Positions 28,793 to 39,131 are shown, counted from the first letter of the stretch. The stretch: DNA of 64,000 bases from Ruoffia halotolerans (GCF_014049385.1 NZ_JACAOA010000009.1:1-64000); one strand, 5' to 3'. Numbers and translations: made by a program. Notes: generated by a model from the sequence alone, not told the origin.

Positions 28793-29596
28793 ATGTCTTA
28801 CAAAATGCTTGTTTTGGATATTGATGATACTTTATTAAATAGTAATCACGAAATTAGTTCGGTGACTAAAGAAAGATTAATACAATTCCAAGAGGATGGC
28901 TTTATCTTGGTGTTAGCAACTGGACGCCCAACGAAATCAGCGGTTCAAAAAGCCGAAGAATTATTGCTAGACCATCATAAATCACATGCGATTTCTTTTA
29001 ACGGAGCTGTCGTTACAAGTATGGAGAATGCGCAAGAGCTATTTAGCCAACGAATGAACTTGGACGAACAAAAAGAATTGGTTCAATATATTCATGATTC
29101 AGGCTTAGCATTAATTGCTTATGGTGATAATGAAGTTTATTTAAGTCGCGAGAATGATTACAGTCATATTGAAGGTGAATTAACTGGGTTAGAAACAATT
29201 TATGACAGTGACTATGCGAATAACTTAGAGTCAGAAGAATTAAAGTTCATCGCGGTTGGTGATCCAGAGATTGTCGCACAACATAATGGAAAACTCCAAG
29301 GAAAATTTGGTAAAGCAACAAATGCAACGACGTCAAAAGACTACTTCCTGGAATTTATGCACCGAGATGTTTCTAAAGGTCTGAGTTTACAAAGACTATG
29401 TAATCATATCGGTATTGATATCAGTGAAGTTGTGGCGGTTGGTGATGGGAATAATGATGCGCCAATGATCGAAGTAGCAGGAGTAGGTGTCGCGATGGGA
29501 AATGCTTCTGATTATCTGAAAGGGATTGCAGATGATGTGACAGGAACAAATGATGAAGATGGTGTTGTTCAAGTTCTAGACAAATATTTTTATTAA
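28793..29596 (+). CDS. Cof-type HAD-IIB family phosphatase
   Basis: This 267-aa haloacid-dehalogenase-fold phosphatase has the nucleophile motif DIDDTLL (residues 9-15), motif II LATGRPTKSA, and motif IV VGDGNNDAPM near residues 215-224. The C2B cap lies between. Such enzymes dephosphorylate sugar phosphates, FMN or other small metabolites. The ATG at 28793 is preceded by AGGAG; the open frame extends 16 codons upstream without a ribosome binding site. It is monocistronic, upstream of the alaS T-box. Confidence 0.93.
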   Translation: MSYKMLVLDIDDTLLNSNHEISSVTKERLIQFQEDGFILVLATGRPTKSAVQKAEELLLDHHKSHAISFNGAVVTSMENAQELFSQRMNLDEQKELVQYIHDSGLALIAYGDNEVYLSRENDYSHIEGELTGLETIYDSDYANNLESEELKFIAVGDPEIVAQHNGKLQGKFGKATNATTSKDYFLEFMHRDVSKGLSLQRLCNHIGIDISEVVAVGDGNNDAPMIEVAGVGVAMGNASDYLKGIADDVTGTNDEDGVVQVLDKYFY

Positions 29597-29624
29597 GATT
29601 CAATCTATACTTGTCTATTTATAG

Positions 29625-29654
29625 TTGACATTAATCAGGCTAATTATATATAAT
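29625..29654 (+). promoter_or_regulatory. Promoter of alaS
   Basis: A perfect TTGACA (29625-29630), an 18-nt spacer and a perfect TATAAT (29649-29654) lie directly upstream of the T-box leader. Confidence 0.8.
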
Positions 29655-29661
29655 ATTAATG

Positions 29662-29862
29662 ATTTGAGACCATATCAGACTTAATTACAGAGACGTTTCA
29701 TTAGGTGAAAGGAACGATAAGGATGATGCTCCTCATGTATAACTAAGTGAAAATTTAGCGTAAGTCGGCGTTAACGGCAATTGAGATATAAGAACTTGAG
29801 TTGTTATAAGCGAGGTGGTACCGCGATTGTCGCCCTTGCATATAACGGCTCTTTTATTATTT
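29662..29862 (+). ncRNA. T-box leader of alaS
   Basis: The conserved T-box sequence AGGTGGTACCGCG is at 29813-29825. The terminator stem pairs TTGTTATAAGCGAGG (29801-29815) with CCTTGCATATAACGG (29834-29848), followed by CTCTTTTATTATTTT. It overlaps the T-box, so uncharged tRNA binding would expose an antiterminator. The downstream gene implies tRNA-Ala sensing. GCT and GCG triplets occur in the upstream stem region, but I could not place the specifier loop with certainty. Confidence 0.93.
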
Positions 29863-29877
29863 TAAAGGGGTGTTTGG

Positions 29878-32535
29878 ATGAAACAATTAACAAGTGCAGA
29901 AATTAGAGATTTATTTTTAACATTTTATAAAGATAAAGGTCATGACGTCCGTCCGAGTGCATCGCTAATACCAATTAATGATCCAACTTTACTATGGATT
30001 AACTCAGGTGTTGCAACGCTTAAGAAATATTTTGATGGAACGGAAACGCCAGAAAATCCGAGAATTACAAATTCTCAAAAGAGTATTCGTACAAATGACA
30101 TTGGAAACGTAGGTGTCACAGCAAGACACCATACTTTATTTGAGATGTTAGGAAACTTTTCAATCGGAGATTATTTCAAAGAAGAAGCGATTGAATGGGC
30201 TTGGGAATTCTTAACTGGAGAAAAATGGTTAGCATTCGATCCAGAAAAATTATTTGTCACTTATTATCCAAAGGATACTGAAACAAAAGAGTTATGGGAG
30301 GCTATTCCAAACTTTGATAACTCACACCTAGTCCCAGTTGAAGATAACTTTTGGGATATTGGTGCTGGACCTTGTGGGCCGGACACAGAAATTTTCTATG
30401 ACCGCGGTGAATCGTATAATAATCTTGCCGAAGATGATCCAGAAAACTATCCTGGTGGAGAAAATGAGCGTTGGCTAGAAATTTGGAACTTAGTGTTTTC
30501 TGAATTTAACCATATGCCAGATGATACTTATGTACCACTTCCACATAAAAACGTCGATACAGGGATGGGCTTAGAGCGTTTAGTATCAGTTATTCAAGAT
30601 ACACCAACGAACTTTGAAACTGATTTATTTATGCCAATTATTGAAAAAATTGAAACGCTATCGGATGGCATTAAATATAGCGAAAGTAATGAAGGGAAAG
30701 TCAGCTTCAAAGTTATTGCTGACCATATTCGTGCCGTTGCATTTGCGATTAGTGATGGTGCATTACCATCGAATGAAGGCCGTGGCTATATTATTCGTCG
30801 TTTAATCCGACGAAGTGTTATGCATGGACGTCGTTTAGGAATTACAACTTTATTCTTAAGTGATTTAGTTCCAACTATCATTGAAATCATGGGTGACTAC
30901 TACGCTGGACTTAGTGAGAAATTAGATTTCGTTCAATCAATTATTAAAAACGAAGAAGAACGATTCCATGAAACAATTGGCGATGGAGAGTTGCAATTAG
31001 AAAACACCTTGGCCCAATTAACAGAGGAAGGAAAGACCGTTGTATCTGGAGCGCAAGCTTTCCAATTATACGACACATTTGGATTCCCATTAGAATTAAC
31101 TGAAGAGATGGCATTAGAAAACAACTTTACAGTAGATAATGATGGCTTCGAAGTAGAGATGGAGAAACAACGTGAGCGTGCGAGAGCTGCAAGATCGAAT
31201 GAAGAAAGTATGTCAGTACAATCAGAAGCATTACAAGCTGTCACATCTGAATTTGAATTCGTTGGACATAGCCAATTATCAAGCAATGCGACAATCAAAG
31301 CGATCATTAAAGATGAAGAGAGTTTAGACCATCTTCTAATTAATGAAGAAGCGTGGGTATTCTTCAATCGCAGTCCATTCTATGCTGAAATGGGTGGTCA
31401 AGTAGCGGATTCAGGTGGAATTTACGACGGAAGTGAATTAATCGCAGAAGTTAATGATGTCCAAAAAGCACCTAACGGCCAATATATGCATAAAGTAAAA
31501 CCCTTAAGCATGCGTCTAAACGAAGGTCAATCTTATACGCTAGTCGTAAATGGTAAAACTCGCCTGAAGACAAACCAAAATCATACTGCAACTCACTTAT
31601 TACACCAAGCTCTTAAGACAATCTTAGGAGAGCATGCGAATCAATCAGGTTCTTATGTTGGGCCAGATCGCTTACGCTTTGACTTCTCGCACTTTGGTAA
31701 AGTGACAGATGAAGAGTTAAAACAGATTGAACAATATGTAAATGACTTCATTGAAAATGCTGTGAACGTTGATATTAACGAAATGCCAATTGATGAAGCG
31801 AAAGCATTAGGCGCAATGGCATTATTCGGTGAGAAATATGGTGATGTCGTTCGTGTTGTAAACATTGGGAATGAGTCGATTGAACTTTGTGGAGGAACAC
31901 ACGTATCAAATACTAATGATATTGGTACCTTCAAATTAGTGAGTGAATCAGGGATTGGAGCGGGAATTCGCCGTATCGAAGCTCTTACAGGGCAAGCTGC
32001 GATTGAATACTACCAAGAGAAAGAAGCAATGTTACAAGCTGTTCAAGCTGAATTAAAAGTCCAACAAACGCAACAGCTTCTACCTCGCATTCACCAATTA
32101 CAAGAAGAATTGAAAGAAGCGCACTCTAAAGTGGAATCTCTATCTGCAAAATTATTACAAGAAGAATCTGGTAATTTATTCAAAGAGACTGAAGAAGTTG
32201 AAGGCATCACTTTTGTAAGTGTCGTTCAAGAAAACCAATCAGCAGATGGCTTACGCCAATTAGGAGATGTTTGGCGTGAAAAACAAGCATCAAATATCCT
32301 AGTGGCAGTATCTAACCAAGATGATAAAGCGACTTTATTAGTCTTTGTTGATGATGAAACTGTCGCAAAAGGAACAAAAGCGGGAGATATTATTAAACCA
32401 TTAGCTAAATTAATTGGCGGTGGCGGTGGTGGACGACCACAAATGGCTCAAGCTGGAGGGAAAAAACCTGCAGGAATTCAAGACATGATTAATGCAATCC
32501 CTGAGGCAATAAAAGCAACAATTAAAGAAGCATAA
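29878..32535 (+). CDS. alaS: Alanyl-tRNA synthetase
   Basis: AlaS charges tRNA-Ala and edits mischarged Ser/Gly. The 885-aa protein has the class II catalytic core at the N-terminus (motif 2 around RHHTLFEMLGNF; QKSIRTNDI). The editing domain has HTATHLLH and the CGGTH zinc/editing motif near residue 670. The C-terminal C-Ala/DHHA1-like domain contains the Gly-rich GGGGGGRPQMAQAGG. It starts at ATG behind AAAGGGG. Expression is controlled by the T-box upstream. Confidence 0.98.
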   Translation: MKQLTSAEIRDLFLTFYKDKGHDVRPSASLIPINDPTLLWINSGVATLKKYFDGTETPENPRITNSQKSIRTNDIGNVGVTARHHTLFEMLGNFSIGDYFKEEAIEWAWEFLTGEKWLAFDPEKLFVTYYPKDTETKELWEAIPNFDNSHLVPVEDNFWDIGAGPCGPDTEIFYDRGESYNNLAEDDPENYPGGENERWLEIWNLVFSEFNHMPDDTYVPLPHKNVDTGMGLERLVSVIQDTPTNFETDLFMPIIEKIETLSDGIKYSESNEGKVSFKVIADHIRAVAFAISDGALPSNEGRGYIIRRLIRRSVMHGRRLGITTLFLSDLVPTIIEIMGDYYAGLSEKLDFVQSIIKNEEERFHETIGDGELQLENTLAQLTEEGKTVVSGAQAFQLYDTFGFPLELTEEMALENNFTVDNDGFEVEMEKQRERARAARSNEESMSVQSEALQAVTSEFEFVGHSQLSSNATIKAIIKDEESLDHLLINEEAWVFFNRSPFYAEMGGQVADSGGIYDGSELIAEVNDVQKAPNGQYMHKVKPLSMRLNEGQSYTLVVNGKTRLKTNQNHTATHLLHQALKTILGEHANQSGSYVGPDRLRFDFSHFGKVTDEELKQIEQYVNDFIENAVNVDINEMPIDEAKALGAMALFGEKYGDVVRVVNIGNESIELCGGTHVSNTNDIGTFKLVSESGIGAGIRRIEALTGQAAIEYYQEKEAMLQAVQAELKVQQTQQLLPRIHQLQEELKEAHSKVESLSAKLLQEESGNLFKETEEVEGITFVSVVQENQSADGLRQLGDVWREKQASNILVAVSNQDDKATLLVFVDDETVAKGTKAGDIIKPLAKLIGGGGGGRPQMAQAGGKKPAGIQDMINAIPEAIKATIKEA

Positions 32536-32544
32536 GTTTACTTG

Positions 32545-32612
32545 AGAAAGAACAGACAGATTGGATTGAATAAATCGTTTCCAATGCTATTTGTTCTTTC
32601 CTTGTGCTTTTT
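32545..32612 (+). terminator. Terminator-like hairpin after alaS
   Basis: GAAAGAACA pairs with TGTTCTTTC, with an inner AGATTGGA/TCCAAT stem, followed by CTTGTGCTTTTTA. Confidence 0.6.
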
Positions 32613-32768
32613 AGCATTGATTGTGACAATTCCATTACAAATGATAGCTTGCGAAGGAATTTACTAAGTAATTATACGCAAAGTATGTTAGAATGTTGTT
32701 AACTCGAAGTACATCGCAAAAGATCTAAGATCGATGGCTTTACAGATATGAAAGGTTTGGTGAAAGCG

Positions 32769-33029
32769 ATGCAATCATTAGATGAAACAATACTATTCAA
32801 ACTGGACGATATTAATAAACACACAGTAAGAGAAACATTGGAGATAGTCTATAGCGCACTTGAAGAAAAAGGGTATGATCCAATTAATCAAATAGTTGGT
32901 TATTTACTTTCAGGAGATCCTGCATATATCCCTCGTCACCGCGATGCACGTAACTTAATACGTCGTCATGAACGAGATGAAATTCTGGAGAAGTTAGTAG
33001 AATTCTATCTAACACAAGAAGAGAGTTAA
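32769..33029 (+). CDS. ireB: IreB family regulatory phosphoprotein (UPF0297, YrzL)
   Basis: This 86-aa protein of the IreB/YrzL family is, in Enterococcus faecalis, a substrate of the PASTA kinase IreK and a negative regulator of cephalosporin resistance. The family block [33 protein letters not shown] is fully present (residues ~39-71). The open frame extends to an ATG at 32748, but homologues start at the equivalent of [10 protein letters not shown]; that ATG follows GGTGAAAGC. It overlaps ruvX by one base (TAATG), and the alaS–ireB–ruvX order is conserved in Bacilli. Confidence 0.95.
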   Translation: MQSLDETILFKLDDINKHTVRETLEIVYSALEEKGYDPINQIVGYLLSGDPAYIPRHRDARNLIRRHERDEILEKLVEFYLTQEES

Positions 33030-33469
33030 TGAGCAAATATCAAAGAGCTATGGGTCTAGATGTTGGTTCAAAGACAGTCGGAGTCGCACTCAGTGATTTA
33101 CTTGGCTGGACGGCCCAAGGGTTAGAAACGATTAGAATTGATGAAGATGCGAACGAATTTGGAATTGAACGTCTGAGTGAAATTATAAAATCAGAGGATG
33201 TTAATACAGTCGTCATTGGATTTCCAAAGAATATGAATAACTCCATTGGTCCAAGAGCAGAGGCTTCCATGAGATATGGTGATCTTATTAAAGAGCATCA
33301 TCCAGACGTAGAAGTCGTGTATCAAGATGAGCGATTAACAACTTCTCAAGCAGAAAAGATGTTAATTAACGAGGGGAATGTTTCCCGTAAGAAACGCAAA
33401 AAAGTTATTGATAAAGTCGCAGCTGTCATCATTTTACAAAACTATTTAGATTCAAAACCACAACTATGA
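33029..33469 (+). CDS. ruvX: Holliday junction resolvase-like protein RuvX (YqgF)
   Basis: This 146-aa RNase H-fold nuclease is implicated in Holliday junction resolution and pre-16S rRNA 5' processing. It begins [15 protein letters not shown] (catalytic Asp near residue 10) and contains [17 protein letters not shown] and the C-terminal [13 protein letters not shown]. Its start overlaps the ireB stop. A DUF1292 gene follows 19 nt downstream, a conserved trio. Confidence 0.95.
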   Translation: MSKYQRAMGLDVGSKTVGVALSDLLGWTAQGLETIRIDEDANEFGIERLSEIIKSEDVNTVVIGFPKNMNNSIGPRAEASMRYGDLIKEHHPDVEVVYQDERLTTSQAEKMLINEGNVSRKKRKKVIDKVAAVIILQNYLDSKPQL

Positions 33470-33488
33470 TTTAAGGAGATTACTTAAT

Positions 33489-33791
33489 ATGGAAAACGAA
33501 CACAATCATGAACACCACAACGAACATGAATATATTACCATCTTTGACGAAGAGGGAAATGAAACGCTACACGAAATTTTATTTACTTTTGATTCAGAAG
33601 ATTTCCAAAAAAGCTATGTTTTAGTTTATCCAGCTGGAACAAATGAAGAAGAAGATGTTGAATTACAAGCATTTTCATACACTGAAGCTGAAGATGGAAC
33701 AACAGGAGCTTTACAACCTATCCAAACTGAAGAAGAATGGGACATGGTTGAGGAAGTACTTAATACATTCTTGTTAGATGAAGATGAGTAG
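33489..33791 (+). CDS. DUF1292 family protein (YrzB-like)
   Basis: This 100-aa acidic protein of the DUF1292/UPF0473 family has a His-rich N-terminus ([11 protein letters not shown]) and the family core [10 protein letters not shown] followed by YVLVYPAG. It starts at ATG behind AAGGAG. It is the third gene of the conserved ireB–ruvX–DUF1292 group and is followed by a terminator. Function is unknown. The N-terminal His cluster could bind metal, but that is speculation. Confidence 0.93.
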   Translation: MENEHNHEHHNEHEYITIFDEEGNETLHEILFTFDSEDFQKSYVLVYPAGTNEEEDVELQAFSYTEAEDGTTGALQPIQTEEEWDMVEEVLNTFLLDEDE

Positions 33792-33817
33792 TTTAAGATA
33801 ACAGAATGATTTACAAT

Positions 33818-33857
33818 ACGTCACACCTTTACCTATCGGTAGATGTGTGATGTTTTT
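33818..33857 (+). terminator. Terminator after the DUF1292 gene
   Basis: ACGTCACAC pairs with GTGTGATGT (one wobble) and TTTTT follows. Confidence 0.82.
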
Positions 33858-33935
33858 GTAATAGAAGTATTATGGTAATAGTACTACTTCTCTGTTATAA
33901 TCTTTCAATAAAATGTTCAAACTAAAGGAGAAACT

Positions 33936-35177
33936 ATGTCAAAAGAATCTTGGGAAGATATTAAACAACGTGCCAAGGAAACCGAGACGGAACGCGTGAA
34001 AGAGCGATTGTGGACCAACCGAATCGTTCGCATTATTATTTTACTAATTATATTAATTGTAGTGGGCACGGCTATATTTGGTTATTTCTATGTAACGAGA
34101 GCATTAAGTCCAGTTAATTCGAATAATGATCAACTAGTAGAAGTGACGATACCTTTTGATAGTACTTCAGATGATGTTGCGAATATACTTGAAGAGAATG
34201 GGATTGTCCGTCATGCGGATATCTTTGGAATTTATATGAAGGCCAATAATGAAGAAGCACTTCAAGCGGGCCATTATGAGTTTTCACCATCGATGGATGC
34301 ACAACAAGTTCTAACAACAATTCAAGCGGGTGGGGAACCAATCTTTGTTGATGCAGATACAACTATCACAGTGATTGAAGGGACAACTATTGACGAAATT
34401 GCTACCCTCGTTAACGAGAATACAGCGATTACAGAAGAAGAGTTTATGGATACTGTTCAAGATGAGGAATTCATAACAAATCTTCAAAGCCAATTCCCTT
34501 CACTTTTAGAAGAAGTAACGCAATTAGAAGGCTTAAATTATACTTTAGAGGGTTACTTATTCCCAGCAACTTATGATTACTTTGCTGGAATGACGGCGCA
34601 AGAATTAATTACAGAAATGGTCAGTGCCTCGAATTTAAATTATCAACGTTTAGTGGATGATTTAACGAATACGTACCTTTCTTATCATGAAGTATTATCA
34701 CTTGCCTCAATTATTGAACGCGAAGCAATTACGGAAGAAGATCGTGGTCTTGTTTCAGGTGTGTTCTATAATCGTCTAGAAGTAGGTATGCCACTTCAAT
34801 CGGATGTAACGGTCTTATATGCTTTAGGTGAGCATCGAGAATTTGTAACTTATACAGATTTAGAAGTAGATTCACCGTATAACTTATACATGTATGAAGG
34901 ATTAACACCTGGTCCGATTGGAACACCAAGTTACCAAGCGATTGTTGCTGCAATCTATCCTACATGGAATGATTATTATTACTTCGTGGCTGATATTGAT
35001 ACGCAGGAAATATATTATTCAAGCACAATTGAAGAACACGACGCGTTAGTTGAAGAATTTGTAAATAGTCGACAAGCTTCCATTGAAGAAGAAGCTGGCG
35101 AAGATGAAACTACAACAGATGAAGAAGTTGCAGAAATTGAGGAAACTGAGGAAGTTGTTGACGAATCGGTTGAGTAA
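33936..35177 (+). CDS. mltG: Endolytic murein transglycosylase MltG (YceG-like)
   Basis: MltG is a membrane-anchored lytic transglycosylase that cleaves nascent peptidoglycan strands and may act as a terminase. The 413-aa protein has a short cytoplasmic N-terminus, one transmembrane helix (about residues 31-54) and a LysM-like subdomain (VTIPFDSTSDDVANIL). The YceG catalytic domain includes EGYLFPATYDY, the catalytic glutamate in LASIIEREA and YNTYxxxGLTPGPI-type residues (NLYMYEGLTPGPIG). A Glu/Thr-rich acidic C-terminal tail of about 30 residues is present. It starts at ATG behind AAAGGAG. Confidence 0.96.
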   Translation: MSKESWEDIKQRAKETETERVKERLWTNRIVRIIILLIILIVVGTAIFGYFYVTRALSPVNSNNDQLVEVTIPFDSTSDDVANILEENGIVRHADIFGIYMKANNEEALQAGHYEFSPSMDAQQVLTTIQAGGEPIFVDADTTITVIEGTTIDEIATLVNENTAITEEEFMDTVQDEEFITNLQSQFPSLLEEVTQLEGLNYTLEGYLFPATYDYFAGMTAQELITEMVSASNLNYQRLVDDLTNTYLSYHEVLSLASIIEREAITEEDRGLVSGVFYNRLEVGMPLQSDVTVLYALGEHREFVTYTDLEVDSPYNLYMYEGLTPGPIGTPSYQAIVAAIYPTWNDYYYFVADIDTQEIYYSSTIEEHDALVEEFVNSRQASIEEEAGEDETTTDEEVAEIEETEEVVDESVE

Positions 35178-35229
35178 GATTGAAACTCAATTTTACAGTT
35201 ATAATTAAACATAGAAAGCGAGATTGTTT

Positions 35230-35856
35230 ATGGGGACGAAACCAGTAGTAATTGGCGTTTCCGGTGGTTCAGGAAGTGGAAAATCGAGTGTAAGTAGTCG
35301 AATATTAGAAACTTTCGAAGGACTATCAGTAATGTTGTTACAACAAGATTATTATTATAAAAATCAAAGTGACCTTCCACTAGAAGAGAGATTGAAGACA
35401 AATTATGATCATCCATTAGCGTTTGATAATGATTTATTTTACAATCATCTGGTGACATTAATTGAAGGTGGTTCAATTGAGAAACCAATTTATGATTTTA
35501 CAAATCATACACGAAGTAATGAAACGAAATATGAAGTTTCCCGTGATGTTATTATCGTTGAAGGAATTTTAATATTAGATGATAAACGTATCCGAGACTT
35601 AATGGATATTAAAGTGTATGTAGATACTGACGACGACATTCGCTTAGCTAGACGAATACTTCGTGATATTAATGAACGAGGTAGAACGGTTGAGTCAGTG
35701 ATTAAACAATACGTAGAGGTTGTGAAACCGATGTTCCACCAATTCATCGAACCTACGAAACGTTATGCTGATATCATCGTGCCAGAAGGTGGCTACAATC
35801 AAGTTGCGATTGACTTATTAACAACGAAGATTGGAACAATCTTGAATCAAAAATAA
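35230..35856 (+). CDS. udk: Uridine kinase
   Basis: Udk phosphorylates uridine and cytidine in pyrimidine salvage. The 208-aa P-loop kinase has [11 protein letters not shown] near residues 10-20, DYYYKN, the family motif YDHPLAFD and [16 protein letters not shown] at 35224 is in frame, but the ATG at 35230 is the likelier start; the ribosome binding site (AAGCGAG) is weak. It follows mltG by about 50 nt and precedes greA, a common order in Bacilli. Confidence 0.95.
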   Translation: MGTKPVVIGVSGGSGSGKSSVSSRILETFEGLSVMLLQQDYYYKNQSDLPLEERLKTNYDHPLAFDNDLFYNHLVTLIEGGSIEKPIYDFTNHTRSNETKYEVSRDVIIVEGILILDDKRIRDLMDIKVYVDTDDDIRLARRILRDINERGRTVESVIKQYVEVVKPMFHQFIEPTKRYADIIVPEGGYNQVAIDLLTTKIGTILNQK

Positions 35857-35862
35857 TTACAT

Positions 35863-35905
35863 AAACGATCGTGATTAGCGGTAAAATACGATTGTTTATT
35901 ATTCT
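35863..35905 (+). terminator. Terminator between udk and greA
   Basis: AAACGATCGT and ACGATTGTTT pair imperfectly, followed by ATTATTCTTTT. Confidence 0.6.
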
Positions 35906-35991
35906 TTTATATAAAAAAGTAAAAATTTAGATTGAAAAATAGTAAATAACGTGCTATCTTATTTCTATCGTTTCAAGAAGGAGAGAATAAC

Positions 35992-36477
35992 ATGGATCAA
36001 AAAGTCTATCCAATGACTTTATCAGGTAAAGAAAAATTAGAACAAGAATTAGAAGATTTAAAAGTCAATAAACGTAAAGAAATTATTGAACGTATTAAAA
36101 TCGCAAGAAGTTTTGGGGATTTATCAGAGAACTCTGAGTATGAATCAGCTAAAGATGAGCAAGCTTTTGTGGAAGGTCGTATTTCAAGTATTGAAAATAT
36201 GATTCGTTTCGCAGAAATTATTGATGATAAAGACGTTGCTAAAGATGAAGTTTCATTAGGTCGTAAAGTTACTTTTGTTGAAGTACCAGATGGCGACGAA
36301 GAAACGTATACAATTGTTGGTAGTGCAGAAGCCGACCCATTAGAATATAAAATTTCTAATGATTCACCGATTGCCCAAGCAATTTTAGGTAAAAAATTAA
36401 ATGATGTTGTTTCGATTCAAACTCCAGGCGGATCTTTTGATGTTAAAATCATCAAAATTGAAGCAGCTGATGAATAA
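35992..36477 (+). CDS. greA: Transcription elongation factor GreA
   Basis: GreA rescues backtracked RNA polymerase by stimulating transcript cleavage through the secondary channel. The 161-aa protein has the N-terminal antiparallel coiled coil (residues ~10-75, with the acidic tip at [17 protein letters not shown]) and the FKBP-like C-terminal domain (residues ~80-158, with [16 protein letters not shown]). It starts at ATG behind AAGGAGAG. A -10-like element lies upstream and a terminator downstream. Confidence 0.97.
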   Translation: MDQKVYPMTLSGKEKLEQELEDLKVNKRKEIIERIKIARSFGDLSENSEYESAKDEQAFVEGRISSIENMIRFAEIIDDKDVAKDEVSLGRKVTFVEVPDGDEETYTIVGSAEADPLEYKISNDSPIAQAILGKKLNDVVSIQTPGGSFDVKIIKIEAADE

Positions 36478-36496
36478 TCTTGAATAGTTAAGTATT

Positions 36497-36535
36497 AATA
36501 AGTCTGTCTTTTTATAAGGCAGACTTATTTTTATT
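36497..36535 (+). terminator. Terminator after greA
   Basis: AATAAGTCTG pairs with CAGACTTATT and is followed by TTTATT. Confidence 0.85.
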
Positions 36536-36544
36536 GGAAAATGT

Positions 36545-36568
36545 GAAGTGAAATTCATTTTCTACTTC
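36545..36568. promoter_or_regulatory. Inverted repeat upstream of the liaFSR-like operon
   Basis: GAAGT-GAAA and TTTTC-TACTTC form a dyad centred about 25 nt upstream of a TATACT -10 box (36578-36583). It is in the right place for an activator-type response-regulator site, possibly autoregulation by the LiaR-like product. Inference. Confidence 0.35.
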
Positions 36569-36607
36569 AGAATCTGTTATACTAATTTTATGGAACAGAG
36601 GTGTTTT

Positions 36608-37357
36608 ATGCAAAATTTTTTAAGACAAAACATTTTTATTGTATTTGCGATTAGTCTAGTGCTTATATTATTTGACATCTTTTTAGACTGGAAAATTATA
36701 GGTCTTATCGGAGTATCTTTTATACTATTTATCGTCGGGTTATTTATTGGAAATCGTATCCTTCGTTTAATAATTTTTGTCGCAGCTTTATTTTTACTCA
36801 TCTTAAGTTTGCTTATGATTCAATCAGTTTGGGTATTATTATTAGTGATCATCTTGTTTTTAATTTTATTCAGAAGTAAAGATGGCAATGAGTTAATTCA
36901 TTTTAAAAGTGCGTTAATCTTACCTAAGAAGTCTGAAAGTAATTACTTAGGGGTAAAACTGATTGAACCCCAAAGTGAACAGCGAACGGTTCTGGATCAA
37001 GAATCGCTTTTTGATTCATACAGAGAGAAGAAAGTTGAATTTGAATGGGATGATGTGAATATTGTTCTGTTCGGAGGTAATCATATCTTAGATTTTGGTA
37101 ATACCATCTTACCTCAAGGAGAGACGACGATTGTTATTAGAAAGTTGTTCGGTCGAACGCGATTAATTATTCCTAATGATATTGGTGTGAAGTTAAATAT
37201 CAGTACAATTTCAGGAGGAGTCGTATTTGAATCCCAACGTTATTCATTGACAGCTGATAATTTTCGTTGGATGAGTCCAGATTATGGGGACTCAAATCGA
37301 AAAGTGAATGTCATTGTATCAGTGACATTTGGAGATGTTGAGGTGATTATTTTATGA
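36608..37357 (+). CDS. liaF: LiaF-like membrane regulator
   Basis: LiaF-type proteins inhibit the LiaSR/VraSR cell-envelope stress system. This 249-aa protein has about four N-terminal transmembrane helices (residues 1-95) and a soluble C-terminal β-rich domain (IVLFGGNHILDFGNTILPQGETTIVIRKLFGRTRLIIP), the LiaF C-terminal domain. The frame extends 20 codons upstream, but AGAGGTG precedes the ATG at 36608. It overlaps the kinase gene by ATGA, the first of three coupled genes. Confidence 0.9.
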   Translation: MQNFLRQNIFIVFAISLVLILFDIFLDWKIIGLIGVSFILFIVGLFIGNRILRLIIFVAALFLLILSLLMIQSVWVLLLVIILFLILFRSKDGNELIHFKSALILPKKSESNYLGVKLIEPQSEQRTVLDQESLFDSYREKKVEFEWDDVNIVLFGGNHILDFGNTILPQGETTIVIRKLFGRTRLIIPNDIGVKLNISTISGGVVFESQRYSLTADNFRWMSPDYGDSNRKVNVIVSVTFGDVEVIIL

Positions 37358-38421
37358 ATTTTCGTTTATGGACTCATTTATTCTTCTTTCAATTTTTTAG
37401 TTTTTCAGCCGTTGTCGTCATTATTTTTGGAATTCTAATTTTTGAATTAAATGTGATGACACTATCAGAGGTGTTTACCGTTGCGTTTTTTAATATTCCA
37501 GTGTATTTGATTATTATCGCTTTTATCTTAACTTTGAGTATCGTGTTAGCGATTATACTAACAGTTGCTCTAAGTTCACCTTTTGAACAAATTAGAGCAC
37601 GAATTAATTGGTTATTATTAGGAAAGTATCAAAATGAAATATTCCGCAAAGAATTACAAGGCGGAAATTGGTTTGATGCTTCAAGACAAACGGCGAAAGA
37701 TATCAATCGACTACGGGATAAGATTGTTGATCTTTCGGCTGATCTTCAAGAATATACGGCAGCGCCAGTGTTTGTAGGTGAAGATACTAAAGAAGAGATT
37801 ATTGAGAATGAACGTAATCGGATTGCACGTGAGTTGCATGATTCTGTCAGTCAGCAATTATTCGCTGCGACGATGATGATTTCAGCTATTAGTGAAGTTG
37901 CTGAGAGAGAAGAGCTGTCGGTAACAAACTCTGTGAAAAAAGTTGAAGAGATTATTGGAAATGCCCAAACTGAGATGCGGGCTTTACTCCTTCACTTAAG
38001 ACCGATTGACTTAGTGGATCAACGTCTCGATCAAGGTATTAAACACTTGTTAGAAGAATTAGATACGAAGATCCCAATGGAAATTCATTGGAATCTTGAA
38101 CCCGTAAAAGTTGATAGTGGGATTGAAGATCACTTATTCCGAATCGTACAAGAAGCTATATCTAATACGATGCGGCATGCGAAAGCGAATAAAGTTGAAA
38201 TTTATTTAACTCAAGACAAACATTCAATTCAATTAAAAATTATTGATGATGGGCAAGGATTTGATGTGAGCACAGCTAAACAAAAAGGTAATTACGGGCT
38301 TCGAAATATGGAAGAGCGTGTGAAGAGTTTAGGCGGAATATTGAATATAATTAGTTCAATTGGTAAAGGAACATCCATCGATATTCAAATTCCCATTTCG
38401 AGAAGAGAGGTAAATGTATGA
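37354..38421 (+). CDS. liaS: LiaS/VraS-like sensor histidine kinase
   Basis: This envelope-stress sensor kinase (355 aa) has two N-terminal transmembrane helices (about residues 12-32 and 48-72) with a very short extracellular loop, typical of intramembrane-sensing kinases. A HAMP-like linker follows, then [16 protein letters not shown] with His162 and an HATPase domain ([31 protein letters not shown]). It overlaps both liaF and liaR by 4 nt. It is expected to respond to lipid II-targeting antibiotics, by family knowledge. Confidence 0.94.
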   Translation: MNFRLWTHLFFFQFFSFSAVVVIIFGILIFELNVMTLSEVFTVAFFNIPVYLIIIAFILTLSIVLAIILTVALSSPFEQIRARINWLLLGKYQNEIFRKELQGGNWFDASRQTAKDINRLRDKIVDLSADLQEYTAAPVFVGEDTKEEIIENERNRIARELHDSVSQQLFAATMMISAISEVAEREELSVTNSVKKVEEIIGNAQTEMRALLLHLRPIDLVDQRLDQGIKHLLEELDTKIPMEIHWNLEPVKVDSGIEDHLFRIVQEAISNTMRHAKANKVEIYLTQDKHSIQLKIIDDGQGFDVSTAKQKGNYGLRNMEERVKSLGGILNIISSIGKGTSIDIQIPISRREVNV

Positions 38422-39047
38422 TTAAAGTATTATTAGTCGATGATCATGAGATGGTACGTTTAGGGGTGTCATCCTACTTGGATGTCCAACCCGACATCAA
38501 AGTGGTCGGGGAGGCTGAAAATGGTCTTATGGGTTATCACAAAGCATTAGAATATAAACCAGACATCATCTTGATGGATTTGGTGATGGAAGTCATGGAT
38601 GGAGTAGAAGCGACTCAAAAAATTATGGAAGAGTGGCCAGAAGCCAAAATTATTATTGTGACATCTTTCATCGACGACGAAAAAGTCTATCCTGCGATTG
38701 AAGCTGGCGCTAAGAGTTATTTATTAAAAACATCTTCAGCCAGTGAAATTGCGGATGCTATCCGTGCGACTTACGAAGGTGACACGGTAATGGGACCTGA
38801 AGTAACAAGTAAGTTGTTAGAATATGAAGATAAATCCAGACAAAAACAAGCACACGATGATTTAACCAATCGTGAATTAGAAGTATTATTATTAGTTTCA
38901 AAAGGGTATACAAATCAAGAAATTGCAGATGAGTTATACATCACGCTAAAAACAGTAAAAACACATGTTTCGAATATCTTATCTAAACTTGAAGTAAATG
39001 ACCGCACACAAGCAACTATCTATGCTTACCAGCATGAGCTCGTATAA
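38418..39047 (+). CDS. liaR: LiaR/VraR-like response regulator
   Basis: This 209-aa NarL-family regulator has the receiver acidic pair [12 protein letters not shown] and phosphoacceptor Asp54 in ILMDLVM. The LuxR helix-turn-helix is [27 protein letters not shown] with [14 protein letters not shown]. Its start overlaps the kinase stop. Together with liaF and liaS it makes a complete three-component envelope-stress module. The inverted repeat upstream of liaF is a candidate target. Confidence 0.95.
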   Translation: MIKVLLVDDHEMVRLGVSSYLDVQPDIKVVGEAENGLMGYHKALEYKPDIILMDLVMEVMDGVEATQKIMEEWPEAKIIIVTSFIDDEKVYPAIEAGAKSYLLKTSSASEIADAIRATYEGDTVMGPEVTSKLLEYEDKSRQKQAHDDLTNRELEVLLLVSKGYTNQEIADELYITLKTVKTHVSNILSKLEVNDRTQATIYAYQHELV

Positions 39048-39131
39048 GCAATTCAATTTATTCAAGCAGAATACTGGTTATTATAATAAAAATCATTTAT
39101 ACTCAAAACGTAGTGATAATAAAAGGAGGAA

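Noticed and set aside
34114-35212. Several minus-strand ORFs inside mltG
   Set aside because: Low-complexity reverse-strand shadows of an acidic, repetitive coding region.
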